A DNA stretch of 64,000 nucleotides. Source: Bacillus fungorum. GTDB taxonomy: Bacteria; Bacillota; Bacilli; Bacillales; Bacillaceae_G. The notes under the pieces are model-generated. The model did not search any database. It was given only the letters and a program-made list of their open reading frames with translations, and had not been told where the DNA came from. Location: assembly GCF_002746455.1 (NCBI RefSeq), contig NZ_NWUW01000014.1:62001-126000 (forward strand), given 5' to 3'. A program made the position numbers and the translations under genes. Positions 10,094 through 19,767 of the stretch are shown one piece after another. Every line of letters starts with the position of its first letter. Position 1 is the stretch's first letter.

Positions 10094-10141
10094 AAAAGAA
10101 GAGATATACAACAGTAGTTATTGTATATCTCTTCTTTTTTT
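10094..10141 (+). terminator. Terminator after MBL hydrolase
   Basis: Sixteen-base-pair stem (AAGAAGAGATATACAA / TTGTATATCTCTTCTT) with a run of eight T. Confidence 0.93.
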
Positions 10142-10174
10142 GAATATATTTTGAGCAAAGGATGGTGGAATGTA

Positions 10175-10609
10175 ATGCAAAAAGTGATGCTATACCTCTG
10201 CTTCACATTATTTATCGTCTTATTATTATTTGTCGGAGTGAAAATTCAATTTTATTTAGATACAGACGCGCAAGTGAACTTTAACGTTTATCCAAGATTA
10301 TTATACTTTACACTCTTCCCTCTTATAGTTGGCATTTTATTACGATTCCTTCAATCTATTAATCGGGTAACGAGTAAACAAAACTGGCGCTGTCAACCGG
10401 ATAAATTTATTGCTATTACGTTGCCTACGCTATTCATTTCCTTTTCTCCAGCTCTACTCTTTTCACCAGTTGGTGCGTACCTACCTTATTTAGCTAATAT
10501 TATTCTTATAAATACAACTTTTGTTACGATAATTAGTTTAATAGCGGGTTATTCACTTTTAGATTGTTTTATACAAAAGGATAATGCAAATATGAAAAAA
10601 TATAATTGA
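10175..10609 (+). CDS. Integral membrane protein, unknown function
   Basis: About 144 residues with four predicted transmembrane segments (about 5-24, 38-56, 78-98, 108-132). No family recognised. The start is ATG 10175, preceded by AAAGGATGGTGG; the longer frame from 10121 runs through the preceding terminator and is unlikely. It lies between two terminators. Confidence 0.72.
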   Translation: MQKVMLYLCFTLFIVLLLFVGVKIQFYLDTDAQVNFNVYPRLLYFTLFPLIVGILLRFLQSINRVTSKQNWRCQPDKFIAITLPTLFISFSPALLFSPVGAYLPYLANIILINTTFVTIISLIAGYSLLDCFIQKDNANMKKYN

Positions 10610-10628
10610 ATACTTTACTTTCTTTCAA

Positions 10629-10663
10629 TAAAAAAAGCTCACAGCTAAAGCTATGAGCTTTTC
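10629..10663. terminator. Bidirectional terminator
   Basis: AAAAGCTCA...AGCT-AGCT...TGAGCTTTT hairpin between the convergent membrane protein and anti-sigma genes, with A- and T-runs on either side. Confidence 0.85.
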
Positions 10664-10666
10664 TAC

Positions 10667-11347
10667 TTATCTCACCTTTTCATCTACATACTCCATAAAC
10701 TGCTCCGCTTTAATAAATCTTTCTTTGTATGCGTCAGGTACATCTTCTACTTTCATTCCACCCGTTGACTTTGTTTTTACTTGTACGATTTCATATGTCA
10801 TTACAGCTTCCACATAGCGATCAAACTCTTCTCTTGTTAATACTTCTTTACTAGATTTATGACCATTTAATTTATCAAAGTATGGTTGAAGATCCATACT
10901 TATCTTTTTCATTTCTTCTCTTTTTTCTGGTGATAATTGATCATAATCAATATTACCGTTCGAATCCCCATACGTAAGTTTTGCATTTGTTAATTTTTTT
11001 AGTTCTTTTGTAAACTCTTCATATTCCTTCGTACCCATTTCATCTTTCGCTTCTGATAACTTTGCACTAAAACGCATGTACGCCTCTAATGTCATCGTTC
11101 CAGCATGTTTTTTTAAGTTTTCAAAAGATCCGTATATACCATCCGCCATAATAGATTGATACGCAAAACCAGTCGTCGGGATTAAAAAAGCCGCTGCAAG
11201 TACTCCTGCGATAAGGCGTTTTTTCCTCTTACTTCCACCACGATTCATTTTTATTTGAACGATTACTTTTTCTTTCAACTCCGGCGGGGCAACAATCCTC
11301 TTGGCTTCTTCTTGTATAGATTCTCGAACTTTACAATCTAAACTCAT
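10667..11347 (-). CDS. DUF3600-type ECF anti-sigma factor
   Basis: Predicted membrane-bound negative effector of the ECF sigma factor encoded just upstream. The 226 residues have a cytoplasmic N-terminus (1-42), one transmembrane helix (about 43-65, LIAGVLAAAFLIPTTGFAY) and a helical, charged extracytoplasmic domain that I recognise as DUF3600 (known as a sigma-factor negative effector in the B. cereus group). The start overlaps the sigma gene by 4 bases (ATGA), giving coupled translation and a fixed ratio. The signal sensed is unknown. Confidence 0.85.
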   Translation of the reverse strand: MSLDCKVRESIQEEAKRIVAPPELKEKVIVQIKMNRGGSKRKKRLIAGVLAAAFLIPTTGFAYQSIMADGIYGSFENLKKHAGTMTLEAYMRFSAKLSEAKDEMGTKEYEEFTKELKKLTNAKLTYGDSNGNIDYDQLSPEKREEMKKISMDLQPYFDKLNGHKSSKEVLTREEFDRYVEAVMTYEIVQVKTKSTGGMKVEDVPDAYKERFIKAEQFMEYVDEKVR

Positions 11348-11922
11348 TTCACATTCCCTACCTCTCCTAAAAAGATTTCTTCTATTTGCTCTTTTTGACG
11401 TAGTTTCTTTAATGCCGCGTGAATTCTAGATTTTACTGTACCAATTGGAATATGTAATATTTGTGCTACTTCTTCTTGTGAGTAGTCGTGCAAGTATCTT
11501 AAAATAATAACTTGTTTCAATTTATATGGTAATTTATGAATGAGTTCGATTAGTTTTTGGTTTGATATTTTACTTATAACATCGTTAGAAAAATCAATTT
11601 GTACTGGTTTTCTTTGCTCTTCTGCTTTTTTTATAATTCGTAGTCGCATCCACCTCTTTCTTCTATAAGAATGAATTTGTTTAATCGCAAGCCCAATTAG
11701 CCAAGGACGAAATGGCTTCTCGCTATCATATTTACGAAGCGATTCATATAGCTGTATGTATATTTCTTGAACGACATCATCTACATCCGGTTTATCATCT
11801 ATTAAAAAATGTGCTGTTTTATATACTTCTTGAATCGTTTTATCATACAACTCGCTATATGCTTCTTTATTGCCTGATAAAGTTAATTGAATTAAATGTG
11901 CGTAATTTATTTCACCCTTCAT
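11344..11922 (-). CDS. ECF RNA polymerase sigma factor
   Basis: Extracytoplasmic-function sigma-70 factor of 192 residues. Region 2 lies at about 20-92 (DVDDVVQEIYIQLY, then RPWLIGLAIKQIHSYRRKR). Region 4 lies at about 128-180 (LPYKLKQVIILRYLHDYS, then the helix-turn-helix EEVAQILHIPIGTVKSRIH). The start has a strong AAAGGAGGG site. It forms a two-gene operon with its anti-sigma factor. ECF operons usually drive themselves; the upstream A-rich sequence contains AACTTTT and CGAAC elements but I could not fix the promoter. Confidence 0.93.
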   Translation of the reverse strand: MKGEINYAHLIQLTLSGNKEAYSELYDKTIQEVYKTAHFLIDDKPDVDDVVQEIYIQLYESLRKYDSEKPFRPWLIGLAIKQIHSYRRKRWMRLRIIKKAEEQRKPVQIDFSNDVISKISNQKLIELIHKLPYKLKQVIILRYLHDYSQEEVAQILHIPIGTVKSRIHAALKKLRQKEQIEEIFLGEVGNVK

Positions 11923-12125
11923 ATACCAGCCCTCCTTTGTCTTACACTATATATTGGCAAGTAATCCATATTCCGTTCGATTTTTTCAAAAGTTTTTTAT
12001 ATAAATTAATATAATGATTCAATGGGTTCATAAGCTTCACTTATAACCATGCATAACTATTATATAATTTTCCAATTTCTAATGACGCTTTAAAATGATT
12101 TATATAGTCAAATTTAGGAGGATAT

Positions 12126-13115
12126 ATGATGAAAGCTATTATTGTAGCGTCGTTCGGTGGTCCTGAAGTGATGCAATATACAGATGTGGATATACCCGTT
12201 ATTTCAGACAATCAAGTGTTAATTCGCATTGTTGCTACTAGTGTAAATTTCGCTGATATTAAATCACGTTATGGCAAAAAAGGAAATAAAGCACTACCTT
12301 TTATTCCAGGGATAGATGCCGCTGGTATTGTAGAACGTGTCGGTTCTCAAGTTAAAAATCTTCATCCTGGACAGCGAGTCATTGCTTTTCCTCAAAATGG
12401 ATCTTACGCAGAATACGTTGTTGCAAACGAAAACCTTACTTTTGCTTTACCTGATGAAGTCGATTTTCAAATTGCAGCTGCTTGTCCGATTGTATCTTTC
12501 ACAAGCTATAACTTACTCGTAAATGTTGCACGGCTTCAACAAGGTGAATCTGTACTCATTCATGCAGCGGCTGGCGGAATTGGTACTACAGCGATTCAAC
12601 TTGCAAAACTATTAGGGGCTGGCAAAGTTATTGGTACTGTCGGAAGTGAAGCCAAAAAAGAAATTGCTTTAGATGCTGGAGCTGATTATGTTATTTGTCA
12701 TCAAGATGAAGATTTTGTAGAGAAAGTCAATGAGCTGACAGACGGAGAAGGCGTTAATATCATTTTAGACTCTATTTCTGGAACTGTTTCGGAAAGAAGT
12801 TTACAATGTCTTGCTTATTATGGTCGCCTCGTTCATTTCGGTAATGCTAGCGGTGAAATTGGCAATTTCCAAACGAAAGATTTACATGCAAGTTGCCGTT
12901 CTATACTCGGTTTTAGCTTTGGAACCACCCGAAAAAAACGTCCTAAACTACTCCAAGAAACTGCAAATGAAGTTTTCCGTTATTTGCGTGACGGACGTTT
13001 GCAAATCAAGGCTACGAAATCTTTTACACTTCAAGATGCAGGGAAAGCACATGAATGGGTCGAAAGTAGACAAAGTACAGGGAAAGTAATACTAACTGTT
13101 CAGTCCTCTTCCTGA
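12126..13115 (+). CDS. Quinone oxidoreductase-like zinc-independent MDR
   Basis: Medium-chain dehydrogenase/reductase of the quinone oxidoreductase (zeta-crystallin) type, 329 residues, NADPH-dependent reduction of quinones or enones expected. It has the GroES-like N-terminal domain and a Rossmann motif AAAGGIGTTAIQLAKLLGA in the middle, with no structural or catalytic zinc cysteines. AGGAGG precedes two tandem ATGs (12126 and 12129); the second is equally likely. The next gene starts 27 bases after the stop and is probably co-transcribed. Confidence 0.9.
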   Translation: MMKAIIVASFGGPEVMQYTDVDIPVISDNQVLIRIVATSVNFADIKSRYGKKGNKALPFIPGIDAAGIVERVGSQVKNLHPGQRVIAFPQNGSYAEYVVANENLTFALPDEVDFQIAAACPIVSFTSYNLLVNVARLQQGESVLIHAAAGGIGTTAIQLAKLLGAGKVIGTVGSEAKKEIALDAGADYVICHQDEDFVEKVNELTDGEGVNIILDSISGTVSERSLQCLAYYGRLVHFGNASGEIGNFQTKDLHASCRSILGFSFGTTRKKRPKLLQETANEVFRYLRDGRLQIKATKSFTLQDAGKAHEWVESRQSTGKVILTVQSSS

Positions 13116-13142
13116 TGAATACTTGAAACCGAGGTGTCATTC

Positions 13143-13781
13143 ATGGGATCACGAATTATGCATGCTATTATCGCTAACGGTATCGCCGAAAAACTATGTA
13201 TTCAAGACAAAACTTCTTTCATACTTGGAGGGGTAGCCCCTGATGCGGTTCATTCAGCAGAAGAAAAAGGAACTTCACACTTTTACGCTGGCACAACGAA
13301 AAACTATACGAGAAGGATAGATTTCAATTCTTTTTTTCAAAAATATAAAGTTCATATGGATTCCCCTTTTCTCTTAGGTTATTACACCCATCTCATTGCC
13401 GATGATAATTGGCTAAGCGGCTTTTTTCTACCGTGGCTAAAAAATAGAATAGAAAACGACGAAACTATCGCACCTATGTACTATAACGATTTTAAATTGT
13501 TAAATGCAAAGTTGCTTTATCATTACGATAAAGAACAACAGCTCTTTTCTCTACTCAATCAAGAGGCTCACATTGTGGATATTGAAGAGGTTTCTAAAGA
13601 AAACGTTTTAGCTTTTCGAAAGTATCTTTTTGAAGATATGCTGTATCCAGAGCAACATTTGCATAAAGACTTACAGGTGTTTACGCTTAATCAAATTGTC
13701 GGTTATATTGAAACTGCTATTGAAAAAGGAACATTTTTTATTAAACAACTCTCTAATGAAAAATTCATTTCAAAGATTTAA
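13143..13781 (+). CDS. Zinc-dependent phospholipase C-like protein
   Basis: About 212 residues resembling the Zn_dep_PLPC family (PF00882). The features are an N-terminal GSRIMHAIIANGIAEKL, the histidines and aspartates in APDAVH, SHFYAG and YYTHLIADDNW that would bind metal, and a helical fold. No signal peptide is visible, so it is probably cytoplasmic and not a secreted phospholipase. The ATG at 13143 follows GAGGTG; the frame opens three codons earlier with GTG. It probably shares a transcript with the oxidoreductase upstream. The substrate is unknown. Confidence 0.8.
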   Translation: MGSRIMHAIIANGIAEKLCIQDKTSFILGGVAPDAVHSAEEKGTSHFYAGTTKNYTRRIDFNSFFQKYKVHMDSPFLLGYYTHLIADDNWLSGFFLPWLKNRIENDETIAPMYYNDFKLLNAKLLYHYDKEQQLFSLLNQEAHIVDIEEVSKENVLAFRKYLFEDMLYPEQHLHKDLQVFTLNQIVGYIETAIEKGTFFIKQLSNEKFISKI

Positions 13782-13811
13782 TCCCCCTTAAATATATTTG
13801 AGGGGGATTTT
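13780..13811 (+). terminator. Terminator of the oxidoreductase/PLC-like operon
   Basis: AATCCCCCT / AGGGGGATT stem with T-run, starting at the stop codon. Confidence 0.88.
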
Positions 13812-13826
13812 CACATAACAATATTA

Positions 13827-14210
13827 TTATTGGTTCTTTTCCATAACCGCAAAATAATTGCCTTCACTATCAGCAAAGTTAAATACTTTACCAAAAGGCA
13901 TAGTTACCATTTCGCCAACTGTAACATTTTTATTTTTTAAATCTGTATATAATTGATCCAGATTTTCTGAGAAGAACATTAAGGACGGTGTACCAAGATT
14001 TAATTCTGGGCTCATCTTAGAAATAACTTCTTTATTATGTAGTATAATGCTCGTTTCAGCACCGTTAGTTGGAGCGATTTCAATCCATCTCATTCCTTGT
14101 TTGTTATCTTCCTCTGCAACTACATGAAACCCTACCTTTTCTGTCCAAAAATTGACTGCCTCATCTTGATTATTTACATATAACATAATTTGTCCAACTT
14201 TATGAATCAT
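13827..14210 (-). CDS. VOC (glyoxalase/bleomycin resistance fold) protein
   Basis: 127-residue vicinal-oxygen-chelate protein with two beta-alpha-beta-beta-beta modules (IMLYVNNQDEAVNFWTEKVGF at the start, FNFADSEGNYFAVME at the end). The metal ligands are not certain, and family members range from glyoxalase I to antibiotic-binding proteins, so no substrate is assigned. It lies 55 bases downstream of the TIM-barrel gene on the same strand and may share its transcript. Confidence 0.85.
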   Translation of the reverse strand: MIHKVGQIMLYVNNQDEAVNFWTEKVGFHVVAEEDNKQGMRWIEIAPTNGAETSIILHNKEVISKMSPELNLGTPSLMFFSENLDQLYTDLKNKNVTVGEMVTMPFGKVFNFADSEGNYFAVMEKNQ

Positions 14211-14265
14211 TTGTATTCCTCCTAATGTTTTTTATATTCTATGTAGCTTTCTACAAGTGCTATCG

Positions 14266-15075
14266 CTATTCCTTTTGAGTTGATATGTACTTCTTTGCAA
14301 AATTTATCGACTGACTTATCCCATCCAGTTCGCCAAAATAATCATTTCTTTCAATCATGTTATATCCGTCGAATCCAATTTCATCTAATACTTTGAAGAA
14401 TATATCGAAATCTACTTCACCATTTCCTGCTGCTACTTCTATATACTTACTTGAACTATCACTTTTCACTTCTTTACAATCTTTAATATGAGTTTGTACT
14501 ATATAATCTTTTAATAGTAATAAATCTTCTTCCGGATTTTCATTTACATCACTTATTAAATTTGCTGGGTCAAAGTTAACCGCTAATCCTTTTGAATTTA
14601 TATTTTCTAAAAACCGCTTTAACACTATCGCTTTTTCAGATCCCGTCTCAATAGCGAAGAATCCTCCAAATCTGAATGCTAAGTCCCCTATTTCATTACA
14701 AACACGTATCATTTTATCATAGGACTCACTATTTTCATCATCTGGGATTTTCCCAATATGGGCTGTTACTATGTTAGCTCCTAACCTTAACCCTTTATCA
14801 GTAATATATTTAAAACTCTCTATTGCACATTCAGCTTCAGTTCCTATTATTCCATTTTCTCCGAAGCTAATTGCTAATGATGGTATTTGAATCTCATTAA
14901 AAGATAAGTTTTCTTTTAAAGTGTTCCATTGTACCTTTGAAATGTTAGCTAAGTTGAAAGTCGGATTCATAGCATATAATTGAATATATTCTACCTCCCA
15001 TTCTATCGCCTTCTTTATTCCTTCGTTTACTTCAATATGTTTCGTATTTAAAAACATTCCTAATTTCCTATCCAT
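14266..15075 (-). CDS. Sugar phosphate isomerase/epimerase-like TIM barrel
   Basis: 269-residue xylose-isomerase-like TIM-barrel protein (AP endonuclease family 2 fold). The usual metal ligand positions can be seen: Glu in FAIETGS, Asp in VNFDPANL, His in VQTHIKD, Glu near NMIERND. Such proteins isomerise or epimerise sugars or inositol derivatives; the substrate here is unknown. The VOC protein gene follows. Confidence 0.85.
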   Translation of the reverse strand: MDRKLGMFLNTKHIEVNEGIKKAIEWEVEYIQLYAMNPTFNLANISKVQWNTLKENLSFNEIQIPSLAISFGENGIIGTEAECAIESFKYITDKGLRLGANIVTAHIGKIPDDENSESYDKMIRVCNEIGDLAFRFGGFFAIETGSEKAIVLKRFLENINSKGLAVNFDPANLISDVNENPEEDLLLLKDYIVQTHIKDCKEVKSDSSSKYIEVAAGNGEVDFDIFFKVLDEIGFDGYNMIERNDYFGELDGISQSINFAKKYISTQKE

Positions 15076-15249
15076 ATGTGTACCTTCTTTTTATTATTTC
15101 GCATCAGTTTAATATTCGACTCTTTTTATATTATTTCCTTGTATAAACCAAATGAATACACTAGCCTTTTATCGATACTCCCAGTAGAAGCATATATGAT
15201 AGGTACATAAAAACACCAATACAATTCCCTTTATCACTTGTTTACAAAC

Positions 15250-15282
15250 AAAAAAGACGTAACTACAAATAGTTACGCCTTC
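15250..15282 (-). terminator. Terminator of the DEAD-box helicase operon
   Basis: GGCGTAACTA / TAGTTACGTC hairpin followed on the minus strand by a T-run. Confidence 0.88.
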
Positions 15283-15290
15283 CCCATCAT

Positions 15291-16460
15291 TTATCTAGGT
15301 TTTTTCTTCCCTGTAAATGCTGGTTTCTTTTTCTTTGGTGCTTTCGGTTTCGTTTCTACAAATGATCCGTTAAACATTTCTTGCTTCGTAAACACGATAC
15401 CTAGTTTTTTTGCAAATTGAAGTAATTTACGCTCTTCTTGTTGTGTTACAAGAGAAACGACTGTTCCTTCTTTACCCATACGTCCTGTACGTCCTGAGCG
15501 ATGAATATATTGGTCTACTGTGTCTGGTAACTCTAAGTGGATTACATGTGTTAAATCATCGATATCTATTCCACGTGCTGCAATATCAGTAGCAAGTAGA
15601 ATTTCTAATTTCCCGCCGCGGAATGCACGCATCGTTGCTTCACGTTCTTGCTTACTTGCCTCTGCATGAAGAGCTGCTGCTTTCATTTTACGGAATTTCA
15701 ATTTCTGAGTAATTTCATCTAAACGGAATGGGTCGTTTAAGAAAGCAACTGCTTTTACATCACCCATATGCATAATTCTTCTTACATAATCATTCTTTTC
15801 GCGTCGCTCACAAATGATATATGTGTGCTCAACTAAGCTTTTTGACTCTGCACGTGTTACACGTGTTAATTGTGGTTCAACTGCTAAATCACGTGCTGCG
15901 TCTTCTGCAGCCTTTGTCATTGTCGCCGAGAAGAATACTAATTGACGATCGCGCATCGTTGATTTAATTACATCTTGCACAGCACCCATCATTTTTTGTT
16001 TTACAATTTGATCAAACTCATCAAATACAATCGTTTTCACTTCATGCATTTTTAGCTTTTTCATACGAATTAATTCTAAAATACGGCCTGGTGAACCGAC
16101 AATTACTCTCGGGTGTTTCTTTAATTTTTCAACTTGGCGCTTAATATCTGCACCACCAATTAAAGATGCACCTGAAATTTCAGTTCCCGCTGTAAACTTT
16201 TGAACCTCTTCATGAATTTGCATTACAAGCTCACGTGTTGGCGCTAAAACAACAACTTGTGGTTGTTTTACTTCAGGATTAATTTTATGTAAAAGGGGTA
16301 ATAAGTACGCTAATGTTTTTCCTGTTCCAGTTGGAGATTCAGCTATAACGTCTTGTCCTTCTAAAATAGTTGGAATCGCTTGTTTTTGAATTTCAGTTAA
16401 TTCTTTAAAACCAGCCTTCTCCCAAGCTTGTTGTAAAAATGGTTGCATATCTTTAATCAT
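15291..16460 (-). CDS. DEAD-box ATP-dependent RNA helicase (YfmL-like)
   Basis: 389-residue RNA helicase. It shows the Q-motif region, motif I SPTGTGKT (about 42-49), Ia PTREL, motif II as DEFD instead of DEAD, motif III SAT, motif V TDIAARGIDI and motif VI HRSGRTGR, then a short lysine-rich tail (PKAPKKKKP). Length and the variant motif II resemble B. subtilis YfmL, linked to 50S ribosome assembly. A strong AAGGAGA site precedes the ATG. It is the second gene of an operon, 20 bases after the hypothetical gene upstream. Confidence 0.93.
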   Translation of the reverse strand: MIKDMQPFLQQAWEKAGFKELTEIQKQAIPTILEGQDVIAESPTGTGKTLAYLLPLLHKINPEVKQPQVVVLAPTRELVMQIHEEVQKFTAGTEISGASLIGGADIKRQVEKLKKHPRVIVGSPGRILELIRMKKLKMHEVKTIVFDEFDQIVKQKMMGAVQDVIKSTMRDRQLVFFSATMTKAAEDAARDLAVEPQLTRVTRAESKSLVEHTYIICERREKNDYVRRIMHMGDVKAVAFLNDPFRLDEITQKLKFRKMKAAALHAEASKQEREATMRAFRGGKLEILLATDIAARGIDIDDLTHVIHLELPDTVDQYIHRSGRTGRMGKEGTVVSLVTQQEERKLLQFAKKLGIVFTKQEMFNGSFVETKPKAPKKKKPAFTGKKKPR

Positions 16461-16480
16461 TTGTTTTTTCTCCTTTATCT

Positions 16481-17008
16481 CTATTTTTGAAGAAAATGTT
16501 GTATTGTTCGCACCGTTTCTATCATGTGTGAAATAACAGCTATTAAATCATCAACATGGTCTTCTGTAATCGCTTTTTGAAATAGAACCTCTACCTTATT
16601 ATGATATGAAATCGCTTGCTTATTATATTCGTATGAAATTTTCTGCGTAATCATTCTTTCTTTTCCCCATATAGAATGCATGAAAGTTTCAATTTCTTCG
16701 CACACTACTTCTGTTTTTTCTATGGGGAATGAAAATGCTAATTTCATTTCACAACCTGGTGTAAATTGTGGTACTTCCAATATTTCACCAGACAAGTTCT
16801 TTGCATCTACAGATAGTGAAAATGTTGCTTCTACTAACGGTTCGAATGGTTCTGTTAATTGAAATGAAATATGATATATACGACTTAATGAAGCAAGGTC
16901 CATCATATCCTTTCGATCTGTTACAAGAATATCTCCATGTAAATCAAAATCATAAACAGCGCCTTCTACGATTACTTTTAAATTATCAAAAGCAGTTGGA
17001 TCAAACAT
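16481..17008 (-). CDS. Conserved hypothetical protein upstream of the helicase
   Basis: About 175 residues with no family I recognise and no signal or membrane segment. It looks like a beta-rich first two-thirds (VIVEGAVYDFDLHGDILVT, then ATFSLSVDAKNL) and a helical C-terminus. The ATG at 17008 follows GGAGG; the frame opens four codons earlier with TTG. It is co-transcribed with the DEAD-box helicase 20 bases downstream. Confidence 0.75.
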   Translation of the reverse strand: MFDPTAFDNLKVIVEGAVYDFDLHGDILVTDRKDMMDLASLSRIYHISFQLTEPFEPLVEATFSLSVDAKNLSGEILEVPQFTPGCEMKLAFSFPIEKTEVVCEEIETFMHSIWGKERMITQKISYEYNKQAISYHNKVEVLFQKAITEDHVDDLIAVISHMIETVRTIQHFLQK

Positions 17009-17017
17009 AATTTCCTC

Positions 17018-17050
17018 CAAAAAACAGGCGCCTTTCGATGGAAAGGCGCC
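17018..17050 (-). terminator. Terminator of fhs
   Basis: Ten-base-pair stem GGCGCCTTTC / GAAAGGCGCC followed on the minus strand by six T. It sits between fhs and the next minus-strand gene, whose ribosome site starts just past the T-run. Confidence 0.9.
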
Positions 17051-17098
17051 ACTTGATGTATATATAGTTTACAGATAAACGAGATGAATTACAACCTT

Positions 17099-18787
17099 TT
17101 AGAATAAACCTACTGCTTTTCCACCTTCATTTACATCCATTTGTAGTGCTGCTGGCTGTTTTGGAAGGCCTGGCATTGTTAACATTGTTCCTGTTAACGC
17201 AACGATAAATCCTGCACCAATAGATGGTTTTAGCTCACGAATTGTAACGATAAAGTCAGATGGACGACCTAATTTCGTTGCATCATCAGAAAGAGAATAT
17301 TGTGTTTTCGCCATACAAATTGGTAGGTTACTCCAGCCTTCTCCTTCATATTGAGCTAATTGCTTACGTGCTTTCGGAGCAAATTCAATATCTTTTGCTC
17401 CGTAAACTTTTTGAGCAATAGTACGAATTTTTTCTTCTAATGGTAATTCTAATTCATAAAGTGGTGCGTAGTTGTTCTCACCTTTTTCGATTTCTTTTAA
17501 CACTTTTTCAGCAAGGTCAACTCCGCCTTGACCACCTTTCTCCCAAACCTCTGTTAAGGATACCGCATAGCCACGCTCATTACACCACTCTTGTAAGTAT
17601 GTAACTTCTGCATCTGTATCTGTAATGAATTTATTAATTGCAATTACGAAAGGCACACCAAAGCTTTGAATTGTTTCAACATGCTTCTGTAAGTTTTCCA
17701 TACCTTTTGCTAATGCATCTACATTTTCTTCTTTTAATTGATCTTTTGCTACACCGCCATGCATTTTAAGCGCACGAATTGTCGCAACAATAACAACTGC
17801 TTCTGGTTTAATACCAGCTGCACGAGCTTTAATATCTAAAAACTTCTCAGCGCCTAAATCAGCACCGAATCCAGCTTCTGTAATAACATAATCACCTAAT
17901 TTTGCTGCCATTGTTGTAGCGATAACACTGTTACAACCGTGAGCGATATTCGCAAATGGTCCGCCGTGAATAATAGCTGGTGTATTTTCTAACGTTTGTA
18001 CTAAGTTCGGCTTTAATGCGTCTTTTAATAATAGTGTTAACGCACCTTCTACACCTAAATCTTTAACCGTTACAGGTTGATTTGCAAAGTTATAAGCAAC
18101 TACGATTCGAGATAGACGTGCTTTTAAATCTTGAATATCTGTTGCAAGGCAGAATACGGCCATAATTTCAGATGCTACTGTAATATCGAAACCGTCTTCA
18201 CGTGGTACACCTTGAACTGGTCCACCAAGACCAATTACTACGTTACGTAGGGCACGATCATTTAAGTCAACACAGCGTTTCCAAACGATTTTACGCGTAT
18301 CAATTCCAAGTGTGTTTCCTTGTTGGATATGATTATCAATAAACGCTGCTAACGCGTTATTGGCAGTTGTGATCGCATGGATATCTCCAGTAAAGTGAAG
18401 ATTAATGTCTTCCATTGGTACAACCTGTGAAAAACCACCACCTGCTGCTCCGCCTTTTAGTCCCATCGTTGGTCCAAGAGATGGTTCGCGAAGTGCAATT
18501 ACTGTTTTCTTACCAATTTTATTAAAAGCTTGACCTAAACCAACTGTTACTGTTGATTTACCTTCTCCAGCTGGAGTTGGGTTAATCGCTGTTACTAAAA
18601 CAACTTTACCGTCTTTCTCATTCTGTAAGCGCTTAAAAATATCAAGAGATAGCTTACCTTTATAATGCCCGTATGGCTCTAATTCATCTTCTAAAATATT
18701 TAAATCAGCTGCAATTTCTTGAATCTTCTTCATACTCGCTTCTTGTGCGATTTCAATGTCGGATTTAACTGTTGTAGTAGTTGTCAT
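17099..18787 (-). CDS. fhs: Formate-tetrahydrofolate ligase
   Basis: Makes 10-formyltetrahydrofolate from formate, ATP and tetrahydrofolate, supplying one-carbon units. The 562 residues contain the nucleotide-binding TPAGEGKST (about 71-79) and the glycine-rich [23 protein letters not shown] region. The ATG at 18787 ([10 protein letters not shown]) matches the known B. cereus group start and follows AAAGGGGGAC; the open frame extends 21 codons further upstream but is unlikely to be used. It is full-length, with its own terminator. Confidence 0.97.
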   Translation of the reverse strand: MTTTTTVKSDIEIAQEASMKKIQEIAADLNILEDELEPYGHYKGKLSLDIFKRLQNEKDGKVVLVTAINPTPAGEGKSTVTVGLGQAFNKIGKKTVIALREPSLGPTMGLKGGAAGGGFSQVVPMEDINLHFTGDIHAITTANNALAAFIDNHIQQGNTLGIDTRKIVWKRCVDLNDRALRNVVIGLGGPVQGVPREDGFDITVASEIMAVFCLATDIQDLKARLSRIVVAYNFANQPVTVKDLGVEGALTLLLKDALKPNLVQTLENTPAIIHGGPFANIAHGCNSVIATTMAAKLGDYVITEAGFGADLGAEKFLDIKARAAGIKPEAVVIVATIRALKMHGGVAKDQLKEENVDALAKGMENLQKHVETIQSFGVPFVIAINKFITDTDAEVTYLQEWCNERGYAVSLTEVWEKGGQGGVDLAEKVLKEIEKGENNYAPLYELELPLEEKIRTIAQKVYGAKDIEFAPKARKQLAQYEGEGWSNLPICMAKTQYSLSDDATKLGRPSDFIVTIRELKPSIGAGFIVALTGTMLTMPGLPKQPAALQMDVNEGGKAVGLF

Positions 18788-18881
18788 ATACCCTAGTCCC
18801 CCTTTAATTGGTTCTGATGATATTGTATCAGTTTTTTGTATTTTCTGCACTTATTTACCTCCTAAAAATTCTTTCATTTCT

Positions 18882-19562
18882 TTATACGTTTTTTAACATA
18901 AATACCCATAAGAACGTTAACGATTGTTGTAATTCTGTAGGTAGTTGACCTAACATCTTCTCATTTACTCCGCGCTTATATACACCGATCCCATCTATAA
19001 CTTCAAAACCTTGTTCTTTCGCTAACTGTTCAAATTCCCAAGGCATCATCGTATTACAAACAACGTCTTTGCCGTATAAACGAGGATAACTGTTCTCTCG
19101 TGGTTTTGCGGTCGGTCCTAAAATTGCAATACATGCATATCCATCTCTTTTTAAAACACGCTTTATCTCATTTAATGCTCGTAATGGCTCCTCGGTCCAC
19201 TCTAAAGAATTAATTGCCATAATTGCTTCAAATTGTTCATTTTCAAATGGTAAGGAAGAAAGATCTCCTTTTATAAAAGATAAATTCGGTCCTTCTCCGC
19301 GCTCCTTCCCTTTTTGAATCATCACTTCTGATAAATCTACACCAACTGCTTTATATCCCGCGCGACTTAATTTATATGTACCGTATCCATCACCACAACC
19401 AACATCGAGCACTTGCGCTTCTTTCTTCACATAGTGTTCAAAAAATGGAATAATTGTACTCCTACTCCCGCTGTCCCACATCTCCTGACTATTTTGATTC
19501 CAAAATTCCGCACTACTATCCCATTTTTTCTCTGCTGATTCATGCCAATTAAATTTCGTCAT
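18882..19562 (-). CDS. Class I SAM-dependent methyltransferase
   Basis: About 226 residues. Motif I VLDVGCGDGYG and a downstream acidic loop (VGVDLSEVMI) bind S-adenosylmethionine, and INSLEWTEEPLRALNEIKRVLKRDG is the usual motif III region. The substrate is unknown. The ATG at 19562 follows GTAGGGGAGTGC. It lies 94 bases upstream of fhs on the same strand, so partial co-transcription is possible, but function does not link them clearly. Confidence 0.87.
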   Translation of the reverse strand: MTKFNWHESAEKKWDSSAEFWNQNSQEMWDSGSRSTIIPFFEHYVKKEAQVLDVGCGDGYGTYKLSRAGYKAVGVDLSEVMIQKGKERGEGPNLSFIKGDLSSLPFENEQFEAIMAINSLEWTEEPLRALNEIKRVLKRDGYACIAILGPTAKPRENSYPRLYGKDVVCNTMMPWEFEQLAKEQGFEVIDGIGVYKRGVNEKMLGQLPTELQQSLTFLWVFMLKNV

Positions 19563-19767
19563 GCACTCCCCTACCTTCACGTTTTATCATTCATTTCATT
19601 CTACATCATTTTCTAAAATTCCTGTTTTATCTTCATAAGGAGATGTACATGCTAACGATGGAATTTTTATTCTCCAATTTTTGCTTTACTTGGGTTTAAC
19701 TCATACTCATGTTCTTCTCTTTATGAAAGATACTATAGGTACACCCAATTGAAAGAGAGGGATGTAC

